NCBI GenBank assembly: GCA_009739215.1
Contig: VSJF01000008.1
Location: 372,001-436,000, forward strand
Length of the DNA stretch: 64,000 nucleotides
From: Floccularia luteovirens
Lineage: Eukaryota > Basidiomycota > Agaricomycetes > Agaricales > Squamanitaceae
Direction of reading: 5' to 3'
The notes under the pieces were generated by a model. The model was not told the DNA's origin. It saw only the letters and a program-made list of their open reading frames with translations, and made no database searches. A program made the translations under genes and the position numbers. Of this stretch, positions 36,394 through 48,666 are shown piece after piece (position 1 is the first letter of the stretch; each line of letters begins with the position of its first letter).

Positions 36394-38049
36394 ATGTCCA
36401 CTGCTACTTCCCTTTCTGACACTCTATCCAACTCCGTTCCCAAGCTCAATCAGTCCAGCCTTATTTGGGCAATCTTTTCATTCTGTTTTCAAGACACTGT
36501 TGAGGCAAAAGGCTTCTGGGGCTATTTTGATGGCACCTCAAAATGTCCTGTACCAGCTGATGCTAGCAAATCATCTACTAAAGCTGAACTCAATACCATG
36601 TATGAATGGGACAAAAACGAGTGCTCCACCAAGACTCTGTTAACACAAAGGCTTCCTGATTCAGCCCTAATGCATATCCGAACGAAAACAACTGTCACCG
36701 AATGATGGGCTGTAATTAAAACAGACTATATGGAAAAAGGAGCATATGCTCAGACAGACTTACGTCAATGGTTCATGGATTCAAAATGCCCATACCACAG
36801 AAACATTTGTGAATTTCTTGATACCCTCAGAAACAAACAAGAAGAGTTAGCCACAGTAGGTATTGAAATAAATGAAGACGATTACCATTCCACAATCATT
36901 GGATCTCTACCCAATTTCCTTTCCAATTATACCTCAAGTCTCCTTGCGAATGCATGCTTGTATGCTGCTTCACAAACCATTGCTCTGAATTCCCTAATCT
37001 TGCTGATTTTGGAAGAATATGACCATCAGAGTGCACAGCATGCCAGACGTCATGGGGGAGGAGCTGGTAAGGGTAAAACCAAGGAAAAGGATGAGGCTCT
37101 AGCTACCATATCATCAGAAAAATTGAGAGGAAAAGAAAAGAAACCTACTGGAGTCTGTTGGCACTGCGAAGAGAAAGGACATTATAAAAATAAGTGTCCC
37201 AATCTGCAAAAACAGAAGAACGACTCACCAAAACAAAGTGATACTGCAAATGCCACAATTGACTTGGACTCGGAAGAAGAAGGGGCCTTTTTTGTCGATC
37301 ATGAAAATAAGGACGAAACTGATTGGTTTACTGAAGCTAGCCAAAATGAGGCAAAGGGTGGCCATGATACTAAGGAGTTATCTGGGATCGATGAGTGTGA
37401 GTATTCCTCAACTATCGATATTGACCTGGACTCAGTTAGCACTGAGCCTGAAGAAATAGCTGCAGAAGTTGGTACTTACTGTGACAATATGCCCCAAACC
37501 AAAATATATGATTCTGGTTGTTCTAAACATCTTACCCCTTATCAAGATGCCCTTGAAAACTTCATCGAGATTCCTCCAAAATCATTTTGTGCTGCAAATA
37601 AACAAAGCATGAGAGCTACCAGCATGGGAGAAATAATAGTAAAAGTACTAAATGGTGCAGGTTTTGCACAGTTAAGACTCACTGAAGTCTTGTACTCTCC
37701 TAATGTGGGCTACACACTCATATCAATTGAGAAACTCGATGAAAAAGGCTACCAACTTACCTTTTCCAGTGGCAAATGCACCATTCGCAAACCTAAAGGG
37801 GAGCATATAGGCACTATTCCCAAGTCCAAGCAAGGACTCTATCATGTAACTCATGATGAGTGTGAAATGGCAGGCTCTGCAGAAGAGGTACTCACCCTAG
37901 ATCAATTTCATAGGCAAATAGGACACATTTCGGCAGGTGTAGCTCAATGTCTTGTTAAAGACAGATTCATTACCGGTGTACGGCTTGAATTCACTTCAAA
38001 CAATGAACTTCCATTCTGCGAATCATGCGTATATGCAAAAGCAACATGA
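36394..38049 (+). pseudogene. Element C gag, protease and integrase N-terminus
   Basis: The frame begins STATSLSDTLSNSVPKLNQ and continues after a stop at 36703-36705 as EKGAYAQTDLRQWFMDSKCP. It contains a CCHC zinc knuckle (CWHCEEKGHYKNKC), the protease YDSGCSKHLTPY and the integrase zinc site (HRQIGH ... CESCVYAKAT). The frame ends at TGA 38047-38049, where the family has Arg (KAT-R-KSFP). Gag here differs from that of elements A and B, which lack the knuckle. Confidence 0.9.
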
Positions 38050-40648
38050 AAATCATTCCCAAAGGCTTGTGAAGATGAGTGTGCCAAGAAATTTGGTGAC
38101 AAAGTCCACTCGGACTTGTGGGGACCTGCACCTGTCGAAACGAAAGGAAAACAAAGATACTATATTACCTTCATAAATAACTATACTCGTCTTACCTATA
38201 TTTACCTTCTTCATGCCAAGTTAGACACCTTCCAATCATACAAAGAGTATGAGGCATGGTGTGCAAACCAACTCAGTGCAACAATCAAAATCCTCCACTC
38301 GGATTGAGAGGGAGAATATCTAGATAAGAAGTTCATTCAATACCTCAAATCAAAAGGTACTAAACAAAAACTTACTGTTCACAATGCATCCCCACAAAAT
38401 GGCATAGCAGAACAATACAACTGAACTATCGTTGAATGCATCTGAGCCCTCCTGCATGCCAGTGATCTTCCTAAAAATTTGTGGGGAGAGGCTGCATGCC
38501 ACATTGTCTAGTTGATGAATCGTACCTCTACAAAGGCCATTAACAGCAAAACACCATTTGAAGCTGTGTTTGGCAAGAAACCCGATCTCTGGAATGTTCA
38601 GGAATGAGGAGAAAAGATCTGAGTGTGCGTTGAAGATGGAGACAAGCTAGAAGGACGTGTTCGAGAAGGGCAGTGGCTAGGGATTGATACTGAAAGCAAA
38701 GGGGTGCAGATCTACTAGCCAGACAAAATGTCAGTGAGTGTTGAACAAAATGTTCACTATAACAACACAACCTCATCAGCCTCTCGTCTTGAGGGGGAGG
38801 AAGTAGTACTCACTGAGAAGAAGGCTGACTTGCCCCAAATGTCTAAAACAACACCTTCACCTCTATTTACTGATTCCCCTGCTCCTACACCTCCTCAACC
38901 TACTCAAAAATGGATTCGAAAGCCGAGTCAATGCGTTGTAGACCTTCTAGAAGGTCATGGATACTCTGGAAGCCGTCACTCAAACTCCCCACTTCCACAA
39001 GGTATACAAGCACCCTCACAAAGTCCCCCAGTCATTGAAGAAGTGCTGGATGCCATACTTGAGGGGGAGGGACAGGCTGATTGGATAATGATGGCCAATT
39101 ATATTGACAAATATGCAATGGCAACCAAAACAAGTGATGCTGAAGCCCTCAAACCAAGGACTTTAGCAGAGGCAAAGTGATGGCCTGACTGACCACTATG
39201 GGAGAAAGCAATCTAGGAAGAGTTAGCAACACTTCGACAAGCAGGAACTTGGGAACTCACCAGCACACCACCTGGAGCTAATATTGTTGGCTCAAAGTGG
39301 GTTTTTTATGCCAAAAAGGACACTGCTGGAAACATTGTATGTTACAAGGCTTGACTTGTTGCCCAGGGATTCTCGCAAGTCCCTAGCTGTTGCTGAAGAC
39401 CTAGAGTTACATCAAATCGACATAAAAGGTGCATACTTGAATAATGAACTCATAAACTGTGAGGTGATTTTCATGTAGCAGCCCCCTGAGTATCACACAC
39501 CCAATTCTACTGGCCTTGTTTGTCGACTTCGTAAAATATTGTATGGCCTGAAACAATCTGGATGTTGTTGGTACCAGAAACTCATTGAAATCATGCTCAC
39601 TCACCTTGGTTTCAAGCGCTCTGATGTTGATCAGACAGTTTTCTTTCATTGAAACGAGTGTGTGTTAATCATAGTTCTTGTACACATTGATGACTGCACA
39701 ATAGCAGCAACGTCAACTGCGCTGATTACCAAATTCAAGACCAAGATTACCAAGCATATTGAAATTACTAACCTTGGTGAACTTCACTGGCTCCTTGGCA
39801 TTGAAATCAAATGTGATCATACCAAATACACCCTCCACCTTTCTCAACACTCTTATATCGACTCTATTCTCTGTCATTATGGCTTACAGGACCTCAAGCC
39901 TATTTCAATCCCCATGGATCCGAATGCCCAATTCACCACAGCCCAGTCTCCATCAACTACAAATGAAATAGCCCAGATACGTGATATGCTGTATCGTGAA
40001 GCAGTTGGATCATTGATGTACACTGCTCTTGGTACATGCCCAGACATTGCATTTGCTGTCCAAACGGTGTCTCGTTTCTCAATAAAACCTGGCCCTGTGC
40101 ATTGGGAAGCTGTCAAACAAATTTTTCATTATCTGAAAGGGACAATCGAGCTCTGGTTGATGTATGGGAGAAACAAGGGAGAACTTACTGGGTATATGGA
40201 TACAGATGGTAACATGGCTGAGAATCAGCATGCTATCTCTGGGTATGCTTTTCTTATTCATGGTGGCGCCGTTTTGTGGAGCGCTAAATGACAGGAAATC
40301 ATCACCCTGTCCACCACTAAAGCAGAATACATTGCAATAATGCATGCATCCAAAGAAGCCCTATGGCTTCATTCCCTTCTTTCTCAAATCTTTAGCACTA
40401 CACTCAAATCCACCACCCTGTTCTTAGACAACCAATCAGCAATAGAACTCACAAAAGACCACCAATATCACGCTCACACTAAACACATTGACATTCGTTT
40501 CCATTTCATTCATTACATCATTGAAAATGGTTCTCTTTGACTTATCTACTGTCCCACAGATGAACAACTAGCCGATGCCCTCACCAAAGCTCTTCCATCT
40601 GCAAAAGTAAAGCATTTTGCTTCCAAATTCGGACTTGCACCCCCTTGA
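38050..40648 (+). pseudogene. Element C integrase core, reverse transcriptase and RNase H
   Basis: Pieces in order: VHSDLWGPAPVETKGKQRYY and ILHSD-stop-EGEY (integrase core), NGIAEQYN, KTPFEAVFGKKPD, then RT with SKWVFYAKKD, LHQIDIKGAYLNNEL, ILYGLKQSG and HIDD in place of YVDD, then RNase H and SVKHIDIRFHFI-type sequence, ending FASKFGLAPP. Stops include 38305-38307, 39178-39180, 39476-39478, 40289-40291 and 40538-40540. No functional product is possible. Confidence 0.9.
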
Positions 40649-40655
40649 AGGGGAG

Positions 40656-41076
40656 TGTTGAAATAACAAGCATGCGCAAGTCCAAACGCACACCCAAATT
40701 TATTGGACATAACGCATCTTCATCTTATCATACCATTCCTTTTATTAACACCTGTGTCAATAATCATACCATTCCTTTTCCATGTCCTCCTTTGATCACT
40801 TAAAAGTAGATTTGTTTGTTTTCTCTTTTTATGCTACCTCAAAAAGGTATAGCCTCTCTGCTCTTTAAATATTTAAACATCTTGATATTTTCCAAACACC
40901 TCAGTCGTTTGACCACGCAAACACTGAGGTGAGAACATTCTTTACTTCCCTTACATACTAATAGTAAAGTAGCTAGCATGTTTACTATTAAGGTAAATAA
41001 TATTATAGTTGTTTGACCATGCAAACACTGAGCTAGTGTGTTTACTATTAAGACATATACTTGTCATAATCTCACA
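40656..41076 (+). repeat. 3' LTR of element C
   Basis: 421 bp, TGTTGAAATAACAAG to ATCTCACA. Preceded by the purine-rich TTGAAGGGGAG and followed by ACTAC. Confidence 0.92.
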
Positions 41077-41085
41077 ACTACAGAT

Positions 41086-41262
41086 TGTTGAAATAAATAG
41101 TAGACCTTTTAAAAGAGTGGATAGAGTTTATGCCAAACTGCCTTGTATTAATGAGTGCAAGCTACTAGAAATTTATACTACTAGTTATGTAAGCAAAAAA
41201 GCGGAGCAACAAACAATTAAAGGTAATAAACAGGGCTTATACTGCCCTTGGTTATTCCAACA
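41086..41262. repeat. Small LTR-like insertion (177 bp)
   Basis: Starts TGTTGAAATAA and ends TTATTCCAACA, ends that are inverted copies differing at one base. It is flanked by CAGAT and TAGAT, a 4-of-5 target duplication, within CCATAG copy 2. It could be a solo LTR of a small family or a MITE. Confidence 0.5.
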
Positions 41263-41506
41263 TAGATCACTATGAGCTGCTATGGAAATTAGCCTGACAT
41301 CTATGGGTTACTACAGACTGCTATGGCCAACTATAAAAAAGGGCAAAATGCTACAGGTCACTACAGATCACTATAGGTCACTATGGGTCACTATGGAAAA
41401 TGGCTGATATCTATGGATTACTATAGGTTACTATAGACTACTACATGTTGCTATGGTGCTATGGCTTGCTATGGATTTTGTTGGACCAAAACAGAGTTTG
41501 CTGATG

Positions 41507-41906
41507 CTAGTGGTAACACCTAAGGCCATGTTGAAGTAGATATGGATCAAGATGTTTAGCACCTTTAACCAACATAGGCATCTACTCACTTTCAGGAAAG
41601 TTGACATCATTCAAGTGGATAATGATAAGTTGACAATAGAAAGTTTGGGATTTAGATAATTTTGACAGATGAGGAGAAAGGTTAAGAGATGGGTTGCTAT
41701 GCTTTGAAGCATCCAAATACAAGTCTTGACCTTAGTGAATACACATGGTGTGATAGGAAGTAGTAGGGGACACTTCATTGTCATTGCTCAGTATTGATCA
41801 CATGATGATTGCTTAACATGAATATATTGCAGGCTCAACCAGTGAATAGCTAGCATATAAACTTTCTAAGGAAGTGCAAGTGGGTGCTGCTCCAGGGTTG
41901 TAACCT
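41507..41906. other. Intergenic, right border of the transposon island
   Basis: No gene, LTR end or repeat unit was recognised between the CCATAG element and the pseudogene. Confidence 0.4.
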
Positions 41907-42623
41907 TTAAGGGGATCCAAACACAAGATGCCTTCCATCATAAGATTGGAAAATAAGATATCCTCCCCACACCCACTGTCCCAGGACCAGTTACTATCAA
42001 CCTGGTGCACCCAATATTATATATAGAAAACTTACATTAATGTATTCTCCATCACCAAGCCTTGTAAACCATCCAGACATGGCCCAATAAATCTCATAAC
42101 TAAATGGAAGCAAAGTTGATGGATGTGAAATATTTTGCGTAGTAAGCTAGGTTAACAAACCCAATGGTTCCGCCAATTTTGATGTCAAATTCCTGGTGCC
42201 AATGGTCCCAGTCCTGTCAACGTGTGCCATCCCACTGGTATTCATGCTTCATGTGGCATACTACAAAGTTGAAAGCGGGATACTGGTTACATATACTGGA
42301 GATCATCTCCTGTGTGAACTTCTCCCTATTCTGTTACAGTGGTTTGTGTTATTATGTAGCTATGGAGTTTGTTTGGATGAACTTGCCTTGTTATATCTCT
42401 TTACTTGTTCGAGTATACCGTGGATCACAAGGACATCGCGAGCAGGACCAGCAGCACCTGTTCTGGAGTGCTCGCCGTAGCATTAACGGATATAATCCTG
42501 TTAACGCCTTCTTGCAATAGTACCACCATTTGCACCATTACCGAACGTATTCACGATAGTGGATGCTTTGCTGGAAAGAACGAGGCCTGCAATAATTGGG
42601 ACTTTGCTAAATATGCCTTTCAT
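41907..42623 (-). pseudogene. Broken duplicate of the secreted-protein gene at 18748-19474
   Basis: Starts MKGIFSKVPIIAGLVLSSKAS and keeps the four-exon layout, VVCHMKHEYQWDGTR and the final exon ending DGRHLVFGSP. It is disabled by a stop in the first exon after GGTIARRR (42501-42503), loss of frame in the linker, and a TGA at the Trp/Gly region (CGTTGACAG where the intact copy has CGTGGACAG). The promoter block CTTTTATACGCA is retained at about 42689. It is the second half of a local duplication now separated by the transposon island. Confidence 0.8.
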
Positions 42624-43340
42624 GTTTTGGTAATAAGTTGAGGTCGAAAGAGTAGCTGTGGTGAAGATAACTGCAGAGACCTCTAGGCTTTTATACGCAG
42701 ACCACGTTTGAAAATTATATTCGCAAGTCCGTAAGAGGTATAACATCGAACACAACAAGATTCTGAATCTGGGCAAGTTGCAAAGGTTTGGCGCTGCGCG
42801 AACAACATGGCTTATTGGCTTCTCGTCTCGTTTCGTGTTCCAAATGGACCTGGTGTGGTTAGCTTCAGACATTGTACCCAAGGCCTCATGAAAATATTTA
42901 GGAGTACAGGATATTTTTGCTTGAATTTTTCGTAACAAGTTAGTTGGTCATCGCCAAGACCGTGACAAATGCTATGCGGTAAGTTTGTGCAATCAACCTC
43001 TCCCGACCACGCGGAGAGATATGTATGTTCTAGTAAGTATGACAATTAACGTCTTGCTAACCGCATCCAATATGAATTTGGAAAATGGAAGATAGATGTG
43101 GCGGACGATTTAAATGTGTTACAATGTTTGAATTTGAACGCACTGAATGATAAAAGAGATGTCGATAAGTTGTGAAGATATGGTACATGGATAAGAAATT
43201 GTGGTATCAATCAATGAAGTCACGGGCTGTAACAGGTAAAATACAGGATCTGTGGCCCGAGCTCGGCACCGTTCCCTTCGTGAGCCCACGTTGGGCCACG
43301 CTCTCCTTTTCTCTTTTCTCGTTCTTTTGCTCGTCTTACA
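42624..43340. other. Intergenic between pseudogene and RING gene
   Basis: The left part matches the upstream region of the intact secreted gene; the right part should hold the RING gene's promoter. Frames at 42501-42938 and 43252-43656 are shadows or lack support. Confidence 0.5.
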
Positions 43341-46300
43341 ATGCCTAATAATCGCCCACCGCAGCTTCAGCTTTCTCTCCCAGCTGCCTCGACGTCTTTC
43401 AAGCGTTCATTTCAGGAGTATGGTTTCGACCTTGCTGATAGCCCTACGGCTGGTACAGATGCCAGTGGGAGCACTCAACCCGACCGCAATGACCGGTTCA
43501 AAAGGGCACGCAGCAGAAGTAGTTTTGAAGATGGTAGCGGCTCCCCAAGCAGCTCACAGTCGTCGACGCTCACTTCAGGATCAAATAGAAGTGTTGAGCC
43601 TCCTGCAGAGGATAATCATGGAATATTGTCTGGATTATCCACCGAAGCACCTCTAAGTGTTTCATTATCATTGCCTATCATAAATACATCACCCCTTCAG
43701 CCACCTCGATTGCCTACTCCAGAAATTCAAGACATAGAAATGTCGGACTATCGGCTTGTGGAGGCATCCAATACATCCATTGGATCACCACCTTCTTCAG
43801 CACACACAGACGAAGTCAATGGTCCGGCATTGTCAGGCTTAAATGACTTTAACGAGCAGAACTCCCCTTTGAGAGGCACTGGTATATCCTCACGAGGACC
43901 TTCTCCACCTCCCCCTATCCTCCCTCCTTTGGCTTTATCTGAGGATCAGCCCCAACTGAGCACAAACGCCATTTCATTTTTGCAATCTTCTGCAGATCTT
44001 ACACCCGCCTTATCTAGCTCATCCCTTGAACTACTCTCTTTTGAGAATACATTAGTTGACAATTCTTCAAATACACAGTCTAATGTCCGCCAAGGGCAAC
44101 AGCATGACGACGGGCGTCGTTCACTAGAAACGCAGTCGTCGGAGCATTATGGAGGTTTGTTTGAACTCCTACTCCTTCCTCAGACAAGCAGACCTTAACA
44201 TTTGTTAATAGAATCTTCGCATTCTGCGAGCAATCCCTTTTCATCACCAACACGACCTTCACGTCTCAACCCTCGCCCTAGATCCCCTCCCAGACTTCCA
44301 CCATTAAGTTTATCACATTCAGTCAACTATAGTTCTCGGTATTTGCCTGATTTCATTTTTCGGTCCGACTCGACATCCCCCATACTTCCACCTCTTGACT
44401 TGTCAGGCGACCCTTTACTACCACCTTTTGCTTCCAGGACAAGAAATACAGAACCTCCAATCTTGCCTCCTATCCTGACGGAACCTCGTGAAGATGAATC
44501 GTGGATCGGCGCGAGATTCGGGCGTAGTGAACAAGTTTCTATCGATTCCTTCGAAGCTCCTCCGATGGTGCCCTCTGGTCGGATACGGGAACAACAACAA
44601 AACTCTCCATTAACTGCAGGACCAAGCTCAAACGTTCTGCGAACTGCTACTTACCTTTCCGAACTGAGACAGTGGTTCTCTGGCACTTCAAACGACCCTT
44701 CATCTATCGAGCAACGCGATAATGATTCATTGTCTTCATTTTTCCGTTCCTCAGTTGTTCGACCACCTCCTCTGTGTGAGCCATGGCTCAGCGCAACCAG
44801 ATCCGAAGGCGAAGGGGGTTATTCACCATCCCATATACGTACATCTAGTAGAACATTTCATCTTTCCCCGTCCCATTCCACACCGCAAAGTCAACCCGGT
44901 ATGCCAATTTCGCACTCTAATTCAGTGTCCACTGCGCACACTCCAACTGGAGAACGATCTTTCGCGGAATCTATGTTTACAGATGTCCGCAGGAGAGGGG
45001 ATAGTGACCGGGCCTGGATGATACGTATGTTGAGCTCAATTGACCGTAATAGCACACGCGAACCGGAGAGATCTGCAAGTATGTCTGGGCGACATAGTTC
45101 AAGCATTAGAGATTCAGATCTGGAAGGTCAGGGACAGGGGAGAGAGCCAGAGCAGAGACCGCGAGATTTTGGGCTGAGCAACTCCCCGGAACGTGTTATC
45201 GGGAGAAGGAGCCCAATAAGTCATGCTGCTGTACGCCGCTTGGATGAAGCATTGTGGAGGAATGGAGCTGCGAATGGACTGTTCGCTGGTGAGTGATCCT
45301 CCCCTGCTGCTAAACCAAGATTTTATTTATGACTGGCTGTTATTGCGTAGGACGAACCAATATTTCACAGCAATACGGAATACGGGGAGACCGGGTCGAA
45401 GAGCGAGGAAGAGAGGGTCCGGAGAACATGGAGCAAGAGGAAGTGGAAGAGGACCTGGGCAGGGAGCAAGTCCAGGATAACATCCTGCAAAGTACGTCAT
45501 GTACATGATTCAGTTGTTTTATCTCACATGCTCCTCTCAGCAGGCTATGGGGATGCTGTCCTTCATACTCGCGATATTTCTGAATCCTCCCGGTGGGCTG
45601 CATCAACTGCAGATAGACGTTTTGGTCTCGCGGGCAACCCACGGCTTTGGAACGCCGTTTGGAATGATGGAAATAGTGACGACGACAACCTTATGGCCGA
45701 GATTGAAGAGCTGCTCCTTGGAAATGAGCATGCAGGCCCTGTGAATTCTCATGTACAGAGAGAGCTACCAGGAGAGGCAGGGATTAATCAGGGTGAACTC
45801 CGCGATCGCACACCTTTCACCACGGTTTTGAGTTCAAATGTTGGTCTAGGGGGGGAGCAAGTACCAGCTCGTAGGGGTTTAGGGGCAGTTCTCAACATTA
45901 GAGGTGAAGTCTTATGCTCTTGGTTCATCGTTAATCAGCCCGTCTTAATAATATATTTGTAGATCATCCTAACGCTCTACATCCCAATGCAATCCGTCCA
46001 ATTTTATCATCACTTGCATCCAGATCCGGATCAGAGAGACAACTTAGTTTCAACAATCCTTTTAATGCTTCTGCATACGCCCGGCCCGCGCTTCACCACA
46101 TGAGGTCTCGAACACAAACATCCACAACTGCTCGCCCAGGGGGGTCGAATTCTCTCATGTCGGAGAATGCTGCAGAAATGAGAAGGCGGAATGCTCGGGT
46201 TGATCTGCTTAGAAGAATGGGTGGTGTCCAAGAGGAGCTCCGCAGGATTGAAGCTTTGGATATATTCCGTGGGAGGTCAAACTCTGAATCGGAGGGACAA

Positions 46301-48666
46301 AGCACATCGAGTTCGACATCCAGAACCGGACTAGGGTTGCAATATGAAGCAGAACGGGTCTTACAAGCCCGTCAGAACAGAAGTGAGATTATCGAGGCGC
46401 ATATGTCTCGTGAACGATCTGCCATACCTACATCGGGCTCTTCTGTATGGAATTCCGGAAGGCCAAGGGCTGATGCTGATGCATCAAGTGACGAAGATTA
46501 TTCAGTCAACAGGTCCAGGCCATGGATTCCTGGCGGCATTGGACTTGTGCGGAGGAATAGTCCGCTGCGTCCGTCTGAGGCATTGCAATCTACCCCTTCG
46601 TCAAATAGGCCATTCACGACTAACCAGGATAGGGAAAACTCGTCAAATCCTGAGCGTGTTATATATGACTCACAATCATCATCAATCTCAGATATGGTCA
46701 ATACTATTATGTCTACTTCTGGCGCGCGCCGCCGAGACTCACTGGACTCAGTGGATAGTGTCCTGCAATACCTGGAACCAATGGAGTATTCAGATCCCCC
46801 TTCGCTTCCCTCACCTGATCTAGGAGACATTTTTGAGCCGGTACGTCCAGATTTTGGATGGACATCTAGCACTCCTACTGCCGAAGATTCAGTGCAATCA
46901 CTACGTGAATATGTCTTTAATAGGAGTTCTGGTGATCCCAATGATTCGCGAGAAGAAAATGAACAGCAAAATGAACAACCTCAACTGCATCCTATACACC
47001 TTCCAAGTGATACCCGGAATAATCAAAATGTCCATATGCGCGGGATCAGCAGGTTACAACCAGACCGTGGACTGATGCACTCAGCTCAGCCGTGGTTGCG
47101 TAGCCCCTCATTTGACTGGAACGGACCACAAGAGCCTGTACGAGAGCCGTCGCACAGATTGCCACCTCCACCTGACGTGAGGAATAGGCGAGCCTCCCCG
47201 CCACCGCCCCCACCGAACACGTCTGGCCTATACAGGACATTAGATCCTAATGCCTTTGGCCCAGGCCCTTTCAGAAATACGGTTCAACGAATGGTGGATG
47301 AGAGATCAAGAGGTCGAAATGTTCCAGAACGGCGTGTATCTCCTCCCGCTATACCCCCGTTGACATTTGATGAACTTTCTACTGGCTATCCTTGGGAAAC
47401 CTCTAATCCCCCAGTATATCGTCGAAATGATCAACCCAACAACATTTATCATCGTCGCGCAGAATCCAATAATGTCACTGAAGACACAGTACGCCATCGC
47501 CATAGATCAACCTCTCATGGAGAGTTTAGTTCTAACAGATACATGACTCCAAACCCTTGGCCAAACAATGAAACTACTACAACCTCTCAAGCGGCACGCC
47601 GAAGACCTGAATTGGACTTACACAGCTACCTCAGCCGTCGCGTTCGTACAGAAGCCTCACGTATAGATGATAACGCTACCAGTAATTCGCCCTTTCCCAG
47701 GGGCAATACAGAGGTGTTTGATCATGCTATTGAAGTATTGCGTCATGATGGTCCCAATAGAATGCGCTCCCAACAACTCATAGAACGCTACCATCAAGAG
47801 CGTGGTGATGCTGTATTCGCAAACGAATTCTTCTCTTCGGTTCGAAGAGATGGAAGTACGAACCCGCAGCAACAACAACGTGCCAATGCAGGATCAGAAA
47901 CTGAGACTGAAGCTAGTAGGGAGAGGCTGTCTCATCCAATGCGTCGTCGTGCACGGTTCGCGAGGCAAGTACCAGATGTCAGTATGCCGACATTCACCTT
48001 CAGGAGAAGAGGTCGTCCTCTTGGTGACTATATGGTATGCCAAATCTTATTTTCAATTGATAGTTGTTTAATAAAATTTCTCTTCGTAGCGAGATGAGGA
48101 CTTTGATGGATCTTATGAAAGTCTACTATCTTTAGCAACCTTTGTTGGGGAAGCAAAACCGAGAGCTACACCCGACCATGTTATCTCTTCCTTGGAAACT
48201 GCGCATTATAAGGATTGGGTCAATATGGACAGTGACAAACGGTGTCCTATATGCTTGGACGATGTACGTCATCTAACATGACAATATATTGACTGCTAAT
48301 CTCGCTCTTTGCAGTACGAACCTGACGATGCGGTACTGAAACTCAAAGAATGCGCCCACTGGCTACACAAAAGTTGCCTTCAGGTATTATTCTCTTTGAG
48401 TATCTAGCTCCAAGCAGGTTAATAATGACTTTTCCTAGCAATGGCTCAAAGGTGCTACCACCTGTCCCGTCTGTCGTAAATCTGTATACTCGCCGTCCCC
48501 ACGAAGGCCGTCCCATCACCATCACCACCATCACCACCACTTCCATTCTGCTAACGAACACATCCCATGGCGTAGGGATCCCCCAGGAGACGGAACCGCA
48601 CCTAATAGTGGGAATTCCGGTGCCACACGTGTGCGGAGTCCTTGGCCACCCTCATCTGGTGCTTGA
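43341..48666 (+). CDS. Very long disordered protein with C-terminal RING-H2 finger (probable E3 ubiquitin ligase)
   Basis: Eight exons, 43341-44154, 44212-45288, 45351-45491, 45544-45903, 45963-48034, 48090-48263, 48315-48383, 48439-48666, add up to exactly 1,645 codons. The first 1,500 residues are rich in Ser, Pro, Arg and Asn and look disordered, with repeated phrases such as PPILPPLALSED and SPILPPLDLSGD. Near residue 1540 a RING-H2 begins: CPICLDD, then CAHWLHKSC, then CPVC, the C3H2C3 pattern of E3 ligases, split by two introns. After it comes a run of nine His residues and a short tail ending WPPSSGA. RING-H2 proteins transfer ubiquitin from an E2; whether the Ubc13-like E2 at 7826 is a partner cannot be told. 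No membrane segment was seen. Confidence 0.88.

Larger units (their letters stand above)
35804..41076 (+). mobile_element. Old Copia-type LTR retrotransposon (element C)
   Basis: LTRs at 35804-36338 and 40656-41076 and a perfect ACTAC target duplication (35799-35803, 41077-41081). Inside: primer site GGTTATTGAGCCC, gag with a zinc knuckle, protease, integrase, RT and RNase H, then a purine tract before the 3' LTR. The coding part carries many in-frame stops, mostly where CGA would encode a conserved Arg, so the copy is dead. The 5' LTR begins TATTG, not TGTTG, and is longer than the 3' LTR because of an internal 109-bp duplication. The family is distinct from elements A and B. Confidence 0.93.
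34284..41506 (-). mobile_element. CCATAG-repeat non-coding element, copy 2 (interrupted)
   Basis: Begins CATCAGCAAATCCCAGG at 34284 and ends GTTTGCTGATG at 41506. It is opposite in orientation to copy 1: GCTATGGAGCACTCCATAGC repeats (34300-34590), an A-rich core (T-rich on the minus strand, 34600-34900), then AAAGCGGAAT (35152-35161), which is the reverse complement of the ATTCCGCTTT marker in copy 1, then CTATGGAAATTAGCCTGATA-type units (35520-35800 and 41270-41480). It is split by a hairpin (35179-35502), element C (35804-41076) and a short LTR-like insert (41086-41262). Without these it is about 1.4 kb. No transposase is encoded. Confidence 0.65.

Noticed and set aside
34284..41506. Helitron interpretation of the CCATAG elements (one copy ends GCTAG followed by T)
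   Set aside because: The other copy does not end CTRR, the ends are inverted copies, and no 3' hairpin is evident; kept only as an unclassified element.
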